64,000 bases of DNA from Pilatotrama ljubarskyi (taxonomy: Eukaryota > Basidiomycota > Agaricomycetes > Polyporales > Polyporaceae), in assembly GCA_022385805.1 (NCBI GenBank), contig MU277775.1, forward strand, positions 5,909-69,908, written 5' to 3'. The stretch's first letter is position 1, and each line of letters opens with the position of its first letter. The notes under the pieces were generated by a model. The model worked only from the letters and a program-made list of their open reading frames with translations. It did no database searches and was not told the origin of the DNA. A program made the position numbers and the translations under genes. Positions 46,398 through 57,032 of the stretch are shown one piece after another.

Positions 46398-47427
46398 TCA
46401 CTTCGCATACTGCTCCATCACCGAACCGTGCAAGCCCAAGGTTTCCTTCAGCGTATCCTCGAAGGGCTTCAATTCCCTTCCTAGGACCTGTTGCAGGAGC
46501 GGGTCGACTACGTCCAGCTCGCCCCTCTCCAGAGCCTTGTACGTCGTCGCCCACTTACGCAAGAACTCCTCTTCGCCGCGAGGACCGTGCTTGCCTACGT
46601 TCGCTCTGACGTAGTCGTCCTCCGTTGCAACGACGAGCTTGACGTTGCGGCCAAGTAGAGATGAGATCTTCTCCGCGATCTCCCTCAGCGTTATCGAGCG
46701 CGAACCTGAGAGAAGGCGCGTCTCGTTCTCGAATCCGCCCTAGAGCACTAGCGTAAGTGCCTGACCGGCACTGATGCCGTAGAATGCACCCTACCTGCAC
46801 CATAATCTTCGCGGTCCCCTCCCCGAGGTCCTCTCTGCTGACCCAAGCAATGCCGCCATCACTGTGCGGGATGATGACCTCGTCTTTCCCTTCGGCCGCG
46901 TTGTAGAACCCAAAGTACAGCGGGTAGCTCTCGCTGTAGATTCCCTCCCTGAGGATCGTATACGTGAGCCCGCTCTCCTTCAGGTATTTCTCCGTGTCGA
47001 TATGCGCCTGCATGACTGCGGCGACGGAGTCGCTCGCGAAAGCGAGTGAGGTGTAGTAGATGTGCTTGACCCCGACGCGCTTTGCCGCATCGATAGCGTT
47101 CTTGTGGTGGCGTACTCGCAGCTCGTGCGCGATGCTGGGGTATGAGACGATGAGCAGCTTGTCCGCGCCTGCAAAGGCTTTGTCGAGCGACGCGGGGTCG
47201 CCGTAGTCTCCCCGACGGATTTCGACGCCTGACTCCTTGATCGCCTGAGTCGCCCCGGAAGGGTTATACAGGGAAACTACGACATCAGATGCTACAACAG
47301 GTCGTGAGCGTATTGGTCGTGAGCGTTCCGAGGTAATTAGTTACATACGAGGTACGAGCTTGAGGAGGTACTTGAAGACTTGCGAGCCGAGGCCGCCTGT
47401 GGCTCCCGTAATAACGTACTTCGTCAT
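46398..47427 (-). CDS. NmrA-like NAD(P)-binding reductase (QOR2-type)
   Basis: Atypical short-chain dehydrogenase; relatives act as NAD(P)H quinone oxidoreductases or redox sensors. The start MTKYVITGATGGLGSQVFKY carries the Rossmann glycine motif. The first intron, with a CTAACTAAT branch-site-like sequence, joins to SDVVVSLYNPSGATQ. Further motifs are GVEIRRGDYGDPASLDKAF, ADKLLIVSYPS, KHIYYTSLAFASDS, YTILREGIYSESYP and GGIAWVSREDLGEGTAKI. The last exon, after an intron near 46.75-46.80 kb, reads GFENETRLLSGSRSITLREI and ends HGSVMEQYAK. About 300 residues. It is convergent with the ABC ATPase, with about 190 bp between stops. Confidence 0.88.
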
Positions 47428-47514
47428 CTTGAATCCGGAGTGTGTCGTTCAGTGCGAAGGGAGTGTTGTAGCACAATGTCAACTACGTTCGAGTTCAAAT
47501 TCCTCCGCGAAGCC

Positions 47515-47520
47515 TTTATA
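47515..47520 (-). promoter_or_regulatory. TATA box of the NmrA-like gene
   Basis: TATAAA on the minus strand lies about 90 bp upstream of the NmrA-like start codon, a normal distance. Confidence 0.45.
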
Positions 47521-48076
47521 GCTATCGTGGACAAGCATCGAAATCCTGCGAATACGGTTCATCCAATCATTCGACATCGATGATGTCAGTCGATTGTCAG
47601 TGTTCAAGAAAATCCGGAGCATCAGTCAGCATCCCATGCATAGGCCCCAGGACCGAAGCTCAGTTTTAATGGAATCCACTCACTATACCGAGTCGTACTA
47701 CTGCGAAGGTCATTATGGACGAGGTATACAGTATATGAGAAGGAACGCCACCACAAGCTTTGCGATACCTGCGCGATCGAGTCTACTGCAACGCTCGAAA
47801 TTCGTAACACGCGAATAGAGCAGTCAACTGAAGTGGCATAGACATCATAGGAGAAGCATAGGAGGTAGGACAGCATAACAAGGTAAAGCATAGCGGCGGC
47901 GATTGTGACATACGGCATAACAACATATATAGTTCTTGCACTCGAGGGACCTGAAGTCTGCATCTTCGTCGTCGCTCATCATATCGAGTTCTGGAATTCC
48001 TCATTGCCGAGTCATAGGGCGTCGTCCGTTTTTGCTAGGAGGTCCGACCTGATGAACTGAATCAGCCGCTATGACC

Positions 48077-49459
48077 CTAGATAGCACATGCGCACGTACC
48101 GGCACCACGCCTGATCTGGACGACCAGCGGCCGTACAGCCATGTAGCACACAAGTGCACAATCTAGCAGCATCGGGAAGATTAGTGCGGTGCGCACCAGC
48201 ATGCAGATGAGGACGAAATGTGAACCCACCAGCAGGAGGGTCGTGCAGCCCTTAAGCATCGGCCAGACAGCGAAAGCAGTGATGGCGAATAGCGTGATCG
48301 CCATCCATACTGCGGTCTCCAGCACAATCTTGCACCATCGCCAAAGAGCAAGTAGAGCAGTTCGCATGAGCAACTTCGCGACCTCTCTCTCATCAGTGTT
48401 CAGCATCCGTTTGACGAACGCGCGGCCTCTCCGAGCTGCCTGCATGGAAGGAGTTGGACATTCTGAAGTATCCCCAGGTCAGGTAGAGCAACTTGAACTG
48501 GCTTCACGTGAACATCATGATTGCAAGCTTACCGACAACGCCGAGGACCGAGTGACCATCCAGCAAGACACGCCAAGCGAGCGGACTCAGCTTCTCATCA
48601 GATGGTCGCCCGAGGCGTACTCGTTTCTCAGGGACGCGATCCAAAACCTGTGGAACCGCTTGTCAGTCTGAACCAGGGGAACGCGTAGCGAGCGCACATA
48701 CGTAGCAGTTCTCCATTCCCCAGAGATTCTTCAACGGACGCAAGTCGAGACTTCCATCAGGCTCCAAAGGCAAGTCCACCCAGAGATCCCAATAACCTTC
48801 CGGCCAGACCTGGGGTGCTCGCAGACTCGGGTACCACTTCACGCGTACTGTGCTTTGGCCAAGTGTAAGGCCGTATGTCTGGCAGGAGAAAGTGCAACTA
48901 TGGGTACATACCCATCGCGAGGCGGTTCGGGAGGCTCCAAAGCGCGTTTCTTGTCGGCTGCCTTGCCTCCTACCAGGTGTGGCGTAACTACCCACCGGAA
49001 CGCGAACTGGGAGCGAGTCTCCGGGCTCCACCGGGCAAAGAGGAACTTGTATGCCACTTTGACGTTGTGACCCGCACGATCTACAATGTCAGAAAGCACG
49101 CCACGACCTACGCGGAACAGAGATCGGAGGATGCGTGGCGCAGTGAATCGCCTGTCGGCTCGGAAGCTGCCCAGGAGCTCGCGACGATTTATACCAACGT
49201 AAACAACGAGTCCCATGAGCACTTCAACGCCTCCACGTAGGTCACGGAAGTAGGTCAGGTGAGGTTGTGCGAGCTCGTAGGCGATATGGTAGAACGAGTG
49301 AAAATCTTCGACGAAGGCACTCCGACTCGTCCGCTGAGGGTGTGGCTTTGCGTTAGAGGAGAACTGCTCCGTTTGTCGCCCTTCAGGTCTCCGTGACTGT
49401 TCCTTGAGTGCTCCGGGGTTGGAATAGACCACCACGTAACTAGAAGGCGGTGTGTGCAT
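48077..49459 (-). CDS. unrecognised multi-pass membrane protein next to the kinase array
   Basis: Not a family I can name. A spliced minus-strand model reads from MHTPPSSYVVVYSNPG at 49459 through SRSAFVEDFHSFYHIAYELA and a hydrophobic segment (VEVLMGLVVYVGI). It continues with TYGLTLGQSTVRVKWYPSLR, a Trp-rich stretch and DGHSVLGVVG. The last exon has about three membrane helices (IVLETAVWMAITLFAITAFA, LLLVGSHFVLICMLV, LLDCALVCYMAV). Exon joins near 48.9 kb are tentative, because one candidate intron would be too short; a donor near 48.98 kb solves this. A further hydrophobic exon may continue to about 47.8 kb. It borders the cassette array and lies on the same strand as the array's membrane genes, but shares no evident sequence with them. 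Confidence 0.45.
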
Positions 49460-50551
49460 CTCAGCAGGAGACTAAGAGACGGGTGAGCAACGTCAGCGGG
49501 GAGGCTGGCACGGCGAGGGGGAGCGGGCTGCTATCCACGCAGACAGTAAGTACTACTAGTAGTATGCCCCAGTATAATACCTGTCACAAATATGTCAACG
49601 ATTAGAGGCAGACAGCCCAATGGCAACGATACAAGGGCTTCTAATCCTGGAGTTGAGGGTTGCTACTTGATAATCGCCAGTCATCTAGCGACCGTTCAAA
49701 GTTGTCTCGAGCCTAAGAGGGAACAAGGTTCGAAGCCACTAGGACTGGGCCCCTTCCGGACGAAAGCATTTGGTCGAGTCAGTCGCTGGCCAACGATCTG
49801 TGTTTAAGGAGACGTTGTCAGGCTGCGTTGAAGAAACTTGGCGAGATGCATGAAGTATAAGACCAGTGTTCCTGTCACTCGATGACCGGTTACCGCCGTC
49901 CACTCCGAGTCGGAGTCGGAGTCGAGTCAAGTACGAACGCCACTGCAACTCTTGATTTAGCGCTTAGCGCTCAGCCTCAATCTTCACTTTCCTGCGTTAC
50001 GATATAGTCGTGACATCCTACGTAGATTCAAGTCGACGGGCTCTAAGCAAGCTTTCCGAGGATTATGGAGTATCGTAATCCAAAACATGTGAGCTTAGCA
50101 GGGGTACGCATGTCAGTGAGAGGCCGTATACAAGCATGGTACAATGACGAACAGATTGGGTGGGTGGTCAAGACAATCATAGATATAGCGGAGGAGAGCA
50201 GTCCGAGCACAGCGATGGTGGTACACTATCATGACACGACAAAGAGGATCGCAGGTACAACAGAGGCATACAGGATAGTTATGCGTAGACAACATACAAC
50301 ACAACGACGTCGGAGACGACAAAGACAACTGATCTGAGGGCATGGATTCGATCCCTCGCAACGTAATAGCACGATGCAGGGTCCTGCGGCAGTTTTTCGA
50401 CCAGCAACAAGCAGCCAAGACGAGGCAGAGCACTGTGCCTCCGGATGTCTTCCGTGCGCTTCGTCACTGCAGAGGAGTCGCCCGTGCCCGGCGCAGTTAT
50501 GCCAGATGAGGAAGCACAACACGGGGTGCGTTGAAGTGGTGATGACAATGA
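49460..50551. other. 1.1-kb spacer at the left edge of the cassette array
   Basis: No supported gene. A short imperfect GAGTCG repeat lies near 49905-49925. The spacer separates the multi-pass membrane gene from cassette 1. Confidence 0.35.
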
Positions 50552-51607
50552 TCAGAGGTAGGAACGACGTGACAGACGCGCCCGTGCCCTGGCACGCGCG
50601 ATGACGTTACGTCGTTTCTTGCGGCGAGCGGATTGGGACATTGTCGTCTGTTCCGATGAGCCCGACTGCCAGCTGCTGTTGCGCAGGAGCGGCCGCATTT
50701 GCGTGTCGAACGCGCCGCCGTCGATCTGACTGAAGGGATTGACTGGCGAGTCGGGAGGCGGTACAGGAAGAGAGGTGAAGAATATGAGGCTAAGCAGTCG
50801 GGCAAGGATTGAGGGATCGACGGGCCGCGGGATGTCAGGGGTGAGGAAAGCGGCAGTTTGCTCTCCAGGCTCGCACGATGCATATGGAGGAGATGAAGAG
50901 CCAGTAGCTGCTGAGACCCCTCGTGCAACTGTGAGTAGACACAAACATTGCGGGGCGGGGATTCTCGGGCCACGGGTGGTGTCTGTGGAACAATCCGCTT
51001 AGGTACACGTTCACTCCAAAGGGTTTATCCACGATCTCACCTGTGGCGTCGAACACCTCTAGACCGCTGGAGGTGTGTCCTTGTGTGTTTGACGTATTTG
51101 CATTTCTCCCAGAACTGCTGCTCTGATGTTCAGGGCATAGTGTCAGCGGCGAACGAGGGCCTCGGGTAAAAGACGTACGGATATCTTGGCTCGAACCTCC
51201 TTCACTTCTTCGCACAAGTCGTCGCTTTGACGCGAAAAACCCTTGATCATATTCCTGATATCGTCCACATACGTCTTCGCGCCTGAGGTCACCACTCGAA
51301 GGTCGTTCGTACGTTCGCGCAATCTTCGTGAATCACTCAAATCACTCATATACGCCACAGGAAGGTAGGACAGTGCTCACCCTCTCAGGTGTCCACCCAA
51401 TTGCACCGCAACTTGCGACTCAACGAAACGGCCTTCTTCAACGCATGTGCGCAGAAGAGACTCCGTTTCCTGAAGAGTGTCCTCGAGAATACGCAGCTTA
51501 TATGAAGGAAGGCTCCTGCCAATGATCCATACCGTCACTGGTATGAGTCCAAGCAGGGTGCCGATGACGGCGAGGACAACGTCCGTGGTGGTGAAGGCGT
51601 CGACCAT
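50552..51607 (-). CDS. cassette 1: membrane-anchored coiled-coil protein with polybasic tail
   Basis: Not a named family. Exon 1 (51381-51607, 227 nt) encodes MVDAFTTTDVV and one hydrophobic helix (VLAVIGTLLGLIPVTVWIIG), then a coiled-coil-like segment (LRILEDTLQETESLL) and CVEEGR. Exon 2 (51179-51323, 145 nt) encodes a second helical segment, NDLRVVTSGAKTYVDDIRNM, then KGFSRQSDDLCEEV. Later exons are variable, Ser/Pro-rich and acidic. The last exon ends in a basic cluster (RRKKRRNVIARARARARL). Exon 1 and 2 lengths are identical in the cassette 2 and 3 homologs. The short polar N-terminus before the helix predicts an N-out/C-in anchor or insertion of the helix as an effector; both are inference. 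It is divergent from kinase 1, with 724 bp between start codons. The 3' exon joins between 51.18 and 50.94 kb are approximate. Confidence 0.75.
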
Positions 51608-52331
51608 GCTACGTCGGTGGAGGGGTCAGTGGGCGTGTGCCTGATGGAGGTCTGCCGCTGGAGTCAGTGATGGGGCAAAAGTGCGAGGAAAGAACGCCAC
51701 CAGCTGCACAGGGACGCGTTATAAGTCTTGTTGCAAGCATCGAGAAGAGCGCTGGCGCCTCGTGCGAGTCGTGCGGATCGATAACCATGACCAAACCCGG
51801 AGAAGCTGTGCTGCAGAGAACTCTTGCGTGAGGCCTGGTGTCACGGTGACTAGCCGATGTTATTCAGGAGGTACCGCTATCTGCGCGACTGCAGCGAGCT
51901 CGAGCATCTAGCAGCTTGGCAAGGAACTGCAGGTGCCGGTGGGAAACTTGCAGATGCCCTACGGGACTACGGGCGACGCTCACTTCGCGGGCACAGCACT
52001 CGGTCATTACCAGGAGGTTGTTCCAGCTGCGCAAGGTGGTCGCTCAGGAATGCCGTTGAGGATACGTATACGGCAGGATTGATTTGGCACCGGCAGGGCA
52101 TGCAACGCAGGCTTGACCGTCTTGACGAAGATGTCGTCCTTGTGTTCACCAGCTTGTTCACCAGCGCCAAAAATCGAGCGCTCGAGAGATTTCGATCAAG
52201 ATCCATTTGTCACACGTTACGCATGGCGTCTAGGCTGGCCCCTTGCTCTCGCACACGCCAAGTTCACATAAGTTACTGGACTCGGCAGCTAGATCCTCTG
52301 CGAGCACTGCGGTGAGGTCGCCCAGCTCTCT
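51608..52331. other. cassette 1 shared promoter region
   Basis: Divergent intergenic region of 724 bp between the membrane gene and kinase 1. Its open frames have no counterpart in the equivalent regions of cassettes 2 and 3, so I treat it as regulatory DNA. Confidence 0.45.
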
Positions 52332-53651
52332 ATGACTCGACAGAAGAACCTCCCGGACTACGTATTTGTGCCTCCAGATCTAGCCCAACGCTACGCTGAG
52401 GTCACGCACAGGGGCCGTTACGACTTGCTGCCATCCGAGGTCGAATGGCGAGATCGTCAAGAGTATCTCCTTCAACGAGGGTATCTCCTGCGGCCGCGCT
52501 ACTCTAAGGACTGGCAGCCTTCTTGGATTGGTACCAATATTGCACCACATTTCTGCGAGGACTCGATCATACTCAGTGTAAGCCGCCCTCTGTTATGACT
52601 GACGGTGCTCACGCTTACATCCCGGGCCAATCAGAATTACCACGTCATCGACGCAACCCGGCAAAGAGATGGCATGCGGGTTGCAATCAAGGTCGTGCCC
52701 AACGATAGTCAAGAACTGCATATCTCGGAATACCTGGCTTCCGTTCAGGGCATAGACAATCACTGCGTCACCGCTCTCGACATCCTGTCGGATCCTCTCA
52801 GCCCTCAGAAATCCTTATTGGTTATGCCATACCTCAGACCATACAATAATCCAGAATTCCAAATGGTCGGTGACGTCGCCGAATTCGTTGGACAGATGCT
52901 ACAGGTCTGTTTGGACGCTGTCCGAAGTAAGACTATGCTGAGCGGACAGGATGCAGGGCCTGGCATTTCTCCATCGGCATCGCATTGCTCATCGGTAACT
53001 ATGCATGCCGCCGGGACGTAGGATGAGACTGATCTGAATGCAGCGACATAGCACCTCCTAACGTAATGATGGATGCCTCTCCCATCTACCCCGATGGCCA
53101 TCATCCAGTACGGATTCATCGCGCACCCGATGCCGTTCACGACACACATCCTTTGCTCCGAATGGATCGCCCAGTGAAATACTTCTACATCGACTTTGGT
53201 CTATCTGTGCACTTTCCCGTGGGCGCCCCCTCACGTGTCATCGGCAAGGTCGGACGCGACACGGAAATACCAGAGATGTCTGACACGGTACCGTACGACG
53301 CGTACAAAGCCGATGTTCATGCGCTCGGAAATTTATTCTTTAAGGAGTTCGACCAGGTATGTGCTTAGGCTTATGCTCACAGAAGCATCGATGTTGAACT
53401 TCTCCAAGCGGTATAGCAACGTCCCTTTCCTACGTCCTCTTTTGGACTTAATGAGACACCACGATCCCGATGGTCGACCATCCGCAGAGGAGCTCGTGAA
53501 GATGTATAACCAGATGCGCGCGCTCATGCAGGAACCAACGCTACGGCGACGTCTCGTGCTCTCGTCTGAAGCAGCTTATGAGCGACTATTCAACGATACC
53601 GTCGCGGTTGCTCGTGAAGGAATCAACAACTTGAAGCGCATGGTTGGCTGA
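52332..53651 (+). CDS. cassette 1: protein-kinase-like protein
   Basis: Five exons (52332-52577, 52635-52904, 52957-52994, 53044-53356, 53409-53651) join to 369 residues. A conserved N-terminal module (LPDYVFVPPDLAQRYAE, LLPSEVEWRDRQEYL, DWQPSWIGTNIAPHFCEDS) replaces the usual glycine-rich loop, which is not visible. Kinase landmarks follow: the lysine in MRVAIKVV, HRHRIAHRDIAPPNVMMD (assembled over two introns) with catalytic Asp and Asn, and the metal-binding Asp in FYIDFGLSVHFP. A large insert rich in His/Arg/Asp (YPDGHHPVRIHRAPDAVHDT) separates the last two. The C-lobe has YDAYKADVHALGNLF and ends NNLKRMVG. Key residues suggest catalysis is possible, but the missing Gly loop leaves pseudokinase as an alternative. 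The substrate is unknown; the divergent membrane protein is an obvious candidate partner. Confidence 0.88.
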
Positions 53652-55992
53652 GAAAAGCCCTAATGGTAAGTCGTGCACCGTGTCCGTTAGTCTGATAGTT
53701 CTCAGAATGCGATTGTCTAGCTGAGCCTCACCCATCACTCGTACTGCTATCACGCTGTTACCCACGCTGCCGTCTACCTCAGAAGCTGGAAGCCGCCATT
53801 GTACCCTAAGACCTTGTCGTGTAATCGACCGCTTTCAAGTTGAGTGTGTCCGGCTGCGACAGATGTTCCGCGGTGCGGATTTGTCACCCTGGATCTAGCC
53901 AGCCGCCGTAGCGAAACTGGTAAGCTGTCTTCCTCCATGCCAATTTACTAAAGTATAACACCGCGGTCCTTAGCTTGCACCTAGACGGGATCGTCAAGCA
54001 CCGGCATGCAGAACGGTTCAGAAAGCTGGCCGTAGTCCCTTAGAACCATTACCGCATCAGCAAATTACATCAACTTCTATGACGATGACAAAACGTGAGA
54101 TGTAAGCAGGTCTGGCTGAGTGACCGTGTGTTAAGCTCACCCGGGAGTATCTCTATTGCCACAGTGCCATCATCGATGCAGTGTGAATCCACCGCCCTGC
54201 ATCCTGTCCTGCACACTGTATCATGGTCGTTTGCTCGGGCAGGAATTCCAGGTTGAAACTCGATACCTTCGTTCGACAGCCTCCTGATCTTTCCTAGACC
54301 ATGTCTCGGCACTGCCATGGTCGTACGCAACGACTTGGCATGGGTCGTTGTGTGGGGGTCGAAAGAGTCGGGGCCTTGATGGAGGAATATAAGCAGAGCA
54401 TAGGTAGGTTTCACGGTACTCGCATGTGACCGCCCTGCATCGTGATCTCCGAAGTGTCGCTACCGTGCCAGAGCATGCGCGAGAAGCTCAACCCTGCAGG
54501 CTTCCACTGGTGGCTTCCCATGAGGTCAGAACCACGGTACGAAAGGCTTTCCAGCGATACCGTCGCCGCCGCGAAAGACAGTCTGAGCCATATGAGACGC
54601 TTCGTGAAGCCTTGGAATCGTGCATCGTCAGTCCTTCTGTTATTTTTTTTCCTTTACCGACGCTTACAAGCTTCGTAGGCCGTTATCCCACATACCTAGC
54701 TGTCATGGGTGCTTCTTGCCGTCGCGCACTTCCATTCAGCCATTCTGGACTTGGTTATGACACAGTTCACATATCATACTACCGCAGAAGTCCATTGCCC
54801 GCATGCCATATGTCAACGCGATCGCTCGTCCGACCTGGCAAAACTCAAGCAGGCCATCTACATGTGGTAATGGCCATTCCCTCTTGCAGGAGGTGCGTAT
54901 ACGAGTACCCATACGTTCATGAGTTCGCCAAGTGAAGTATTCTCGTAGCTCCTAGAGTGCGTGTCACGCACGCAGAACAGGGATGCTGCAAGGCATATGC
55001 ACACAGCAGTGTATCATCCCTTCCAGCGGCAAGTAGGTTTCTACAGACCGTCCGCCACCGAGCTACCGACTCCTCGTGGTTCGGACGGAATCGTGTTGTA
55101 ATTTCCCACGACCAAACTGCATGTACGTACGGAAATTGCAGAAGCGCTGTGGGCCTTGGACGGGCGTCTCGGGTACGAGGCACTCGTTCACTCTCCATCC
55201 AACGAAGCATGTAGGGCACTACGGGTTCCACCTATCACTCTACGCCATATCCTCGGGAGAGACGTTTCTCTGTTGATTTGCAGTGTCTCGTTGTTGTTCG
55301 GAACTACGGAGTGTCGAGGAGACGTCAAGGAAGCTAGGGCTCTGCATCTGTGCAAACGTGATACTGCGTGAAGGGCTCTGCTGCCCTAGGCTCGTTGGTA
55401 ATGATCCTAGTATAGACGAGGAAGCCGGGAATGAAATAGATGGCGGCAGAGCAGTAACGTTAATATCTGGTCGCATCTTGGGTTGGTCGCACGCCCTCGC
55501 CTCATATGCCACCAGAAGAGCTCAATCACAACTGATTCACTCACCTAAGGTCCTCGTCACTCCGAGGAAGTTGCGAGGCGTAGCTGCTCTCGATGACAGA
55601 ACTCTCCGCCTCGACAGCAAGGGAAGCGCCTGAGTGTGCCCGATAATCCAGAGGAGGCAAGTAGGAAGTAGAAGGTCACGCTAGCAATTCGTAAGACATG
55701 CATACAATACATAGCAGCGAACGTGTCCAGAATACAATAGTTTGGCATAGGCGTACAGAGAGCAGCGGTCAGGATGAAGTTGCGAGTGAGTAGGAGCCTG
55801 GAGAAATGATGCGATAGCGAGACGAGTGTACTAATGAGGAGGGGCATACAGTGGACCAGGACATATGGCGATACAAGGAAGAAGAACGTCGGAAAGCATG
55901 CAGCGCACGTTGGTGACACCGTGTGGTGCTCCAGAGTCGTCCAGGGGCCGAAGGGGAACAATCCGAAGCTCCCCTCTGCCAAGATCGAGAGC
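53652..55992. other. 2.3-kb spacer between cassettes 1 and 2
   Basis: Contains a kinase-tail relic (54426-54620) and otherwise only short, unconvincing frames. The extra length compared with the 1.25-kb spacer between cassettes 2 and 3 fits the remains of a lost cassette. Confidence 0.5.
54426..54620 (+). pseudogene. relic of a fourth kinase copy (3' end only)
   Basis: A short frame contains RSEPRYERLSSDTVAAAKDS followed by LSHMRRFV. It aligns over about 35 residues with the last exon of the intact kinases (RSEQPYERLFNDTVAVAKEG, then ISNLKRMV in kinase 3). The 5' exons, the HRD and DFG segments and the normal stop are absent from this position. A cassette was therefore deleted or truncated here, leaving the final exon. 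Confidence 0.75.
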
Positions 55993-57032
55993 CTAGGCAG
56001 TTGACAGACGTGCCAATCGCGCGAGAGCCCTCGCCCGCGAGGCGATCCCGGCCTGCTTTTTCCGCCGCAGGGACTGCGTGATGGTAGTCCTGGAGGAGGA
56101 GACAGACTTGCGTCTGTCACCACTAAGCATCGGCTGACGCGAAGGATAGGGTATGCTCGCCGTATCCTCCCTGCTGGCGCAACCAGAGGAGAGGTTCCCG
56201 GCAGCGAGGGTCATCTGACTGTCCCACGACGCCGTCCGAGTCGGTCCCAAGTTGTCTACATCTCTGCATGGAGGCGCGGATATCGGACGCAGCTCAATGC
56301 CGTTGGAGGGATTTGCAACCTCAATGGGACGCGTAGGAGGCGCATGGGAAGAAGAGTGGGTGAAGAGCGCACAGCGCGAGTCTTCACCCAACGAAGCCGA
56401 TTCTGCCCCATCCATATCGCTCAGAAATTCCGCCACTCAACAACGCCACACTTACCTGCGCAGCGCGAGGGCTCTCCAGGAGACGTGAGCGTGCGCCCGG
56501 AATCTAGTGATCGATGCAGCGGCGTGGAACTGCTCGTCTTCACGCCATATCAGCTTGCTTCAGGGCACGGGGGATGTCTAGGAGAGCTTCTCACTGAGAT
56601 ATTGGCCCGGGCTAGCCGGACCTCTTCACACAGATTTTTCGTACGTCGCGAGAGGCCCTTCATCATGTTGATGACATCGTCTGCGTAGGTCTTCGCGCTC
56701 AACGTCTCTACGCGCAAGTCATTGGCCCGAGAACGCAGTCTTGATCGTTGTCAGGTAAGCTAGTACGCCACATCAAGTCCAACTGCGTTGTGATGGAACA
56801 CTCACACGCCCAGTTGTCTATAAAACCCCGCTACTTCGGTACTGTCACTGAGTCGGCCTTCCTCTACACATTGCGACAATAACGATTCAGTTTCCTGAAG
56901 TGTGTCCTCGAGCACGCGCAGTCGTGCAGTTGGAAGTCTACTCTTGATGGTCCAGTATAGCAGTTGGCATATGACGGCGAGCAGTCCTAGGACGGCGAAA
57001 ACGGTATTCCATATGTCCAAACTGCTGGCCAT
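55993..57032 (-). CDS. cassette 2: membrane-anchored coiled-coil protein with polybasic tail
   Basis: Homolog of the 51.6-kb gene. Exon 1 (56806-57032, 227 nt) encodes MASSLDIWNTV, the hydrophobic helix (FAVLGLLAVICQLLYW), LRVLEDTLQETESLL and CVEEGRL. Exon 2 (56595-56739, 145 nt) encodes NDLRVETLSAKTYADDVINM and KGLSRRTKNLCEEV. The last exon (from about 56.45 kb) has a variable acidic/Ser-rich region and the terminal basic motif LRRKKQAGIASRARALARLA. Strongest conservation lies in the two coiled-coil exons and the tail; the linker differs fully between copies. I chose Met 57032 because it aligns with the starts of copies 1 and 3. Divergent from kinase 2, 636 bp between starts. Confidence 0.78.

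Noticed and set aside
49720..49745. A B-box-like string (GGTTCGAAGCC)
   Set aside because: No anticodon or D arm can be folded around it.
50065..50337. A 90-residue frame ending in a run of arginines and glutamines
   Set aside because: It lies in the 3' flank of the cassette 1 membrane gene, has no family resemblance, and ends in low-complexity sequence.
50340..50370. A string like a tRNA T-loop (GGATTCGATCCC) near 50345
   Set aside because: The flanking bases do not form a T-stem, and no matching acceptor stem or A box was found at tRNA distance.
51857..52315. A 152-residue open frame between the divergent genes of cassette 1
   Set aside because: No counterpart in the equivalent spacers of cassettes 2 and 3, no splice signals, shadow-like composition.
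54070..54414. A minus-strand frame with DSHCIDDGTVAIEILPGEL resembling the kinase motif DNHCVSAIEVLPDPL, plus a 16-nt match between 54194-54209 (reverse complement) and 52944-52959 at a kinase intron/exon border
   Set aside because: The order of the two similarities is inconsistent with the kinase (the motif lies before that intron in the real gene), and the protein match is short and gapped. Chance cannot be excluded.
55557..56123. A hydrophobic minus-strand frame overlapping the last exon of the cassette 2 membrane gene
   Set aside because: Its in-frame start overlaps the better supported basic-tail exon in another frame; the hydrophobicity comes from T-rich 3' UTR sequence. A vague likeness to hydrophobic frames near 47.7 kb was not enough to call a relic.
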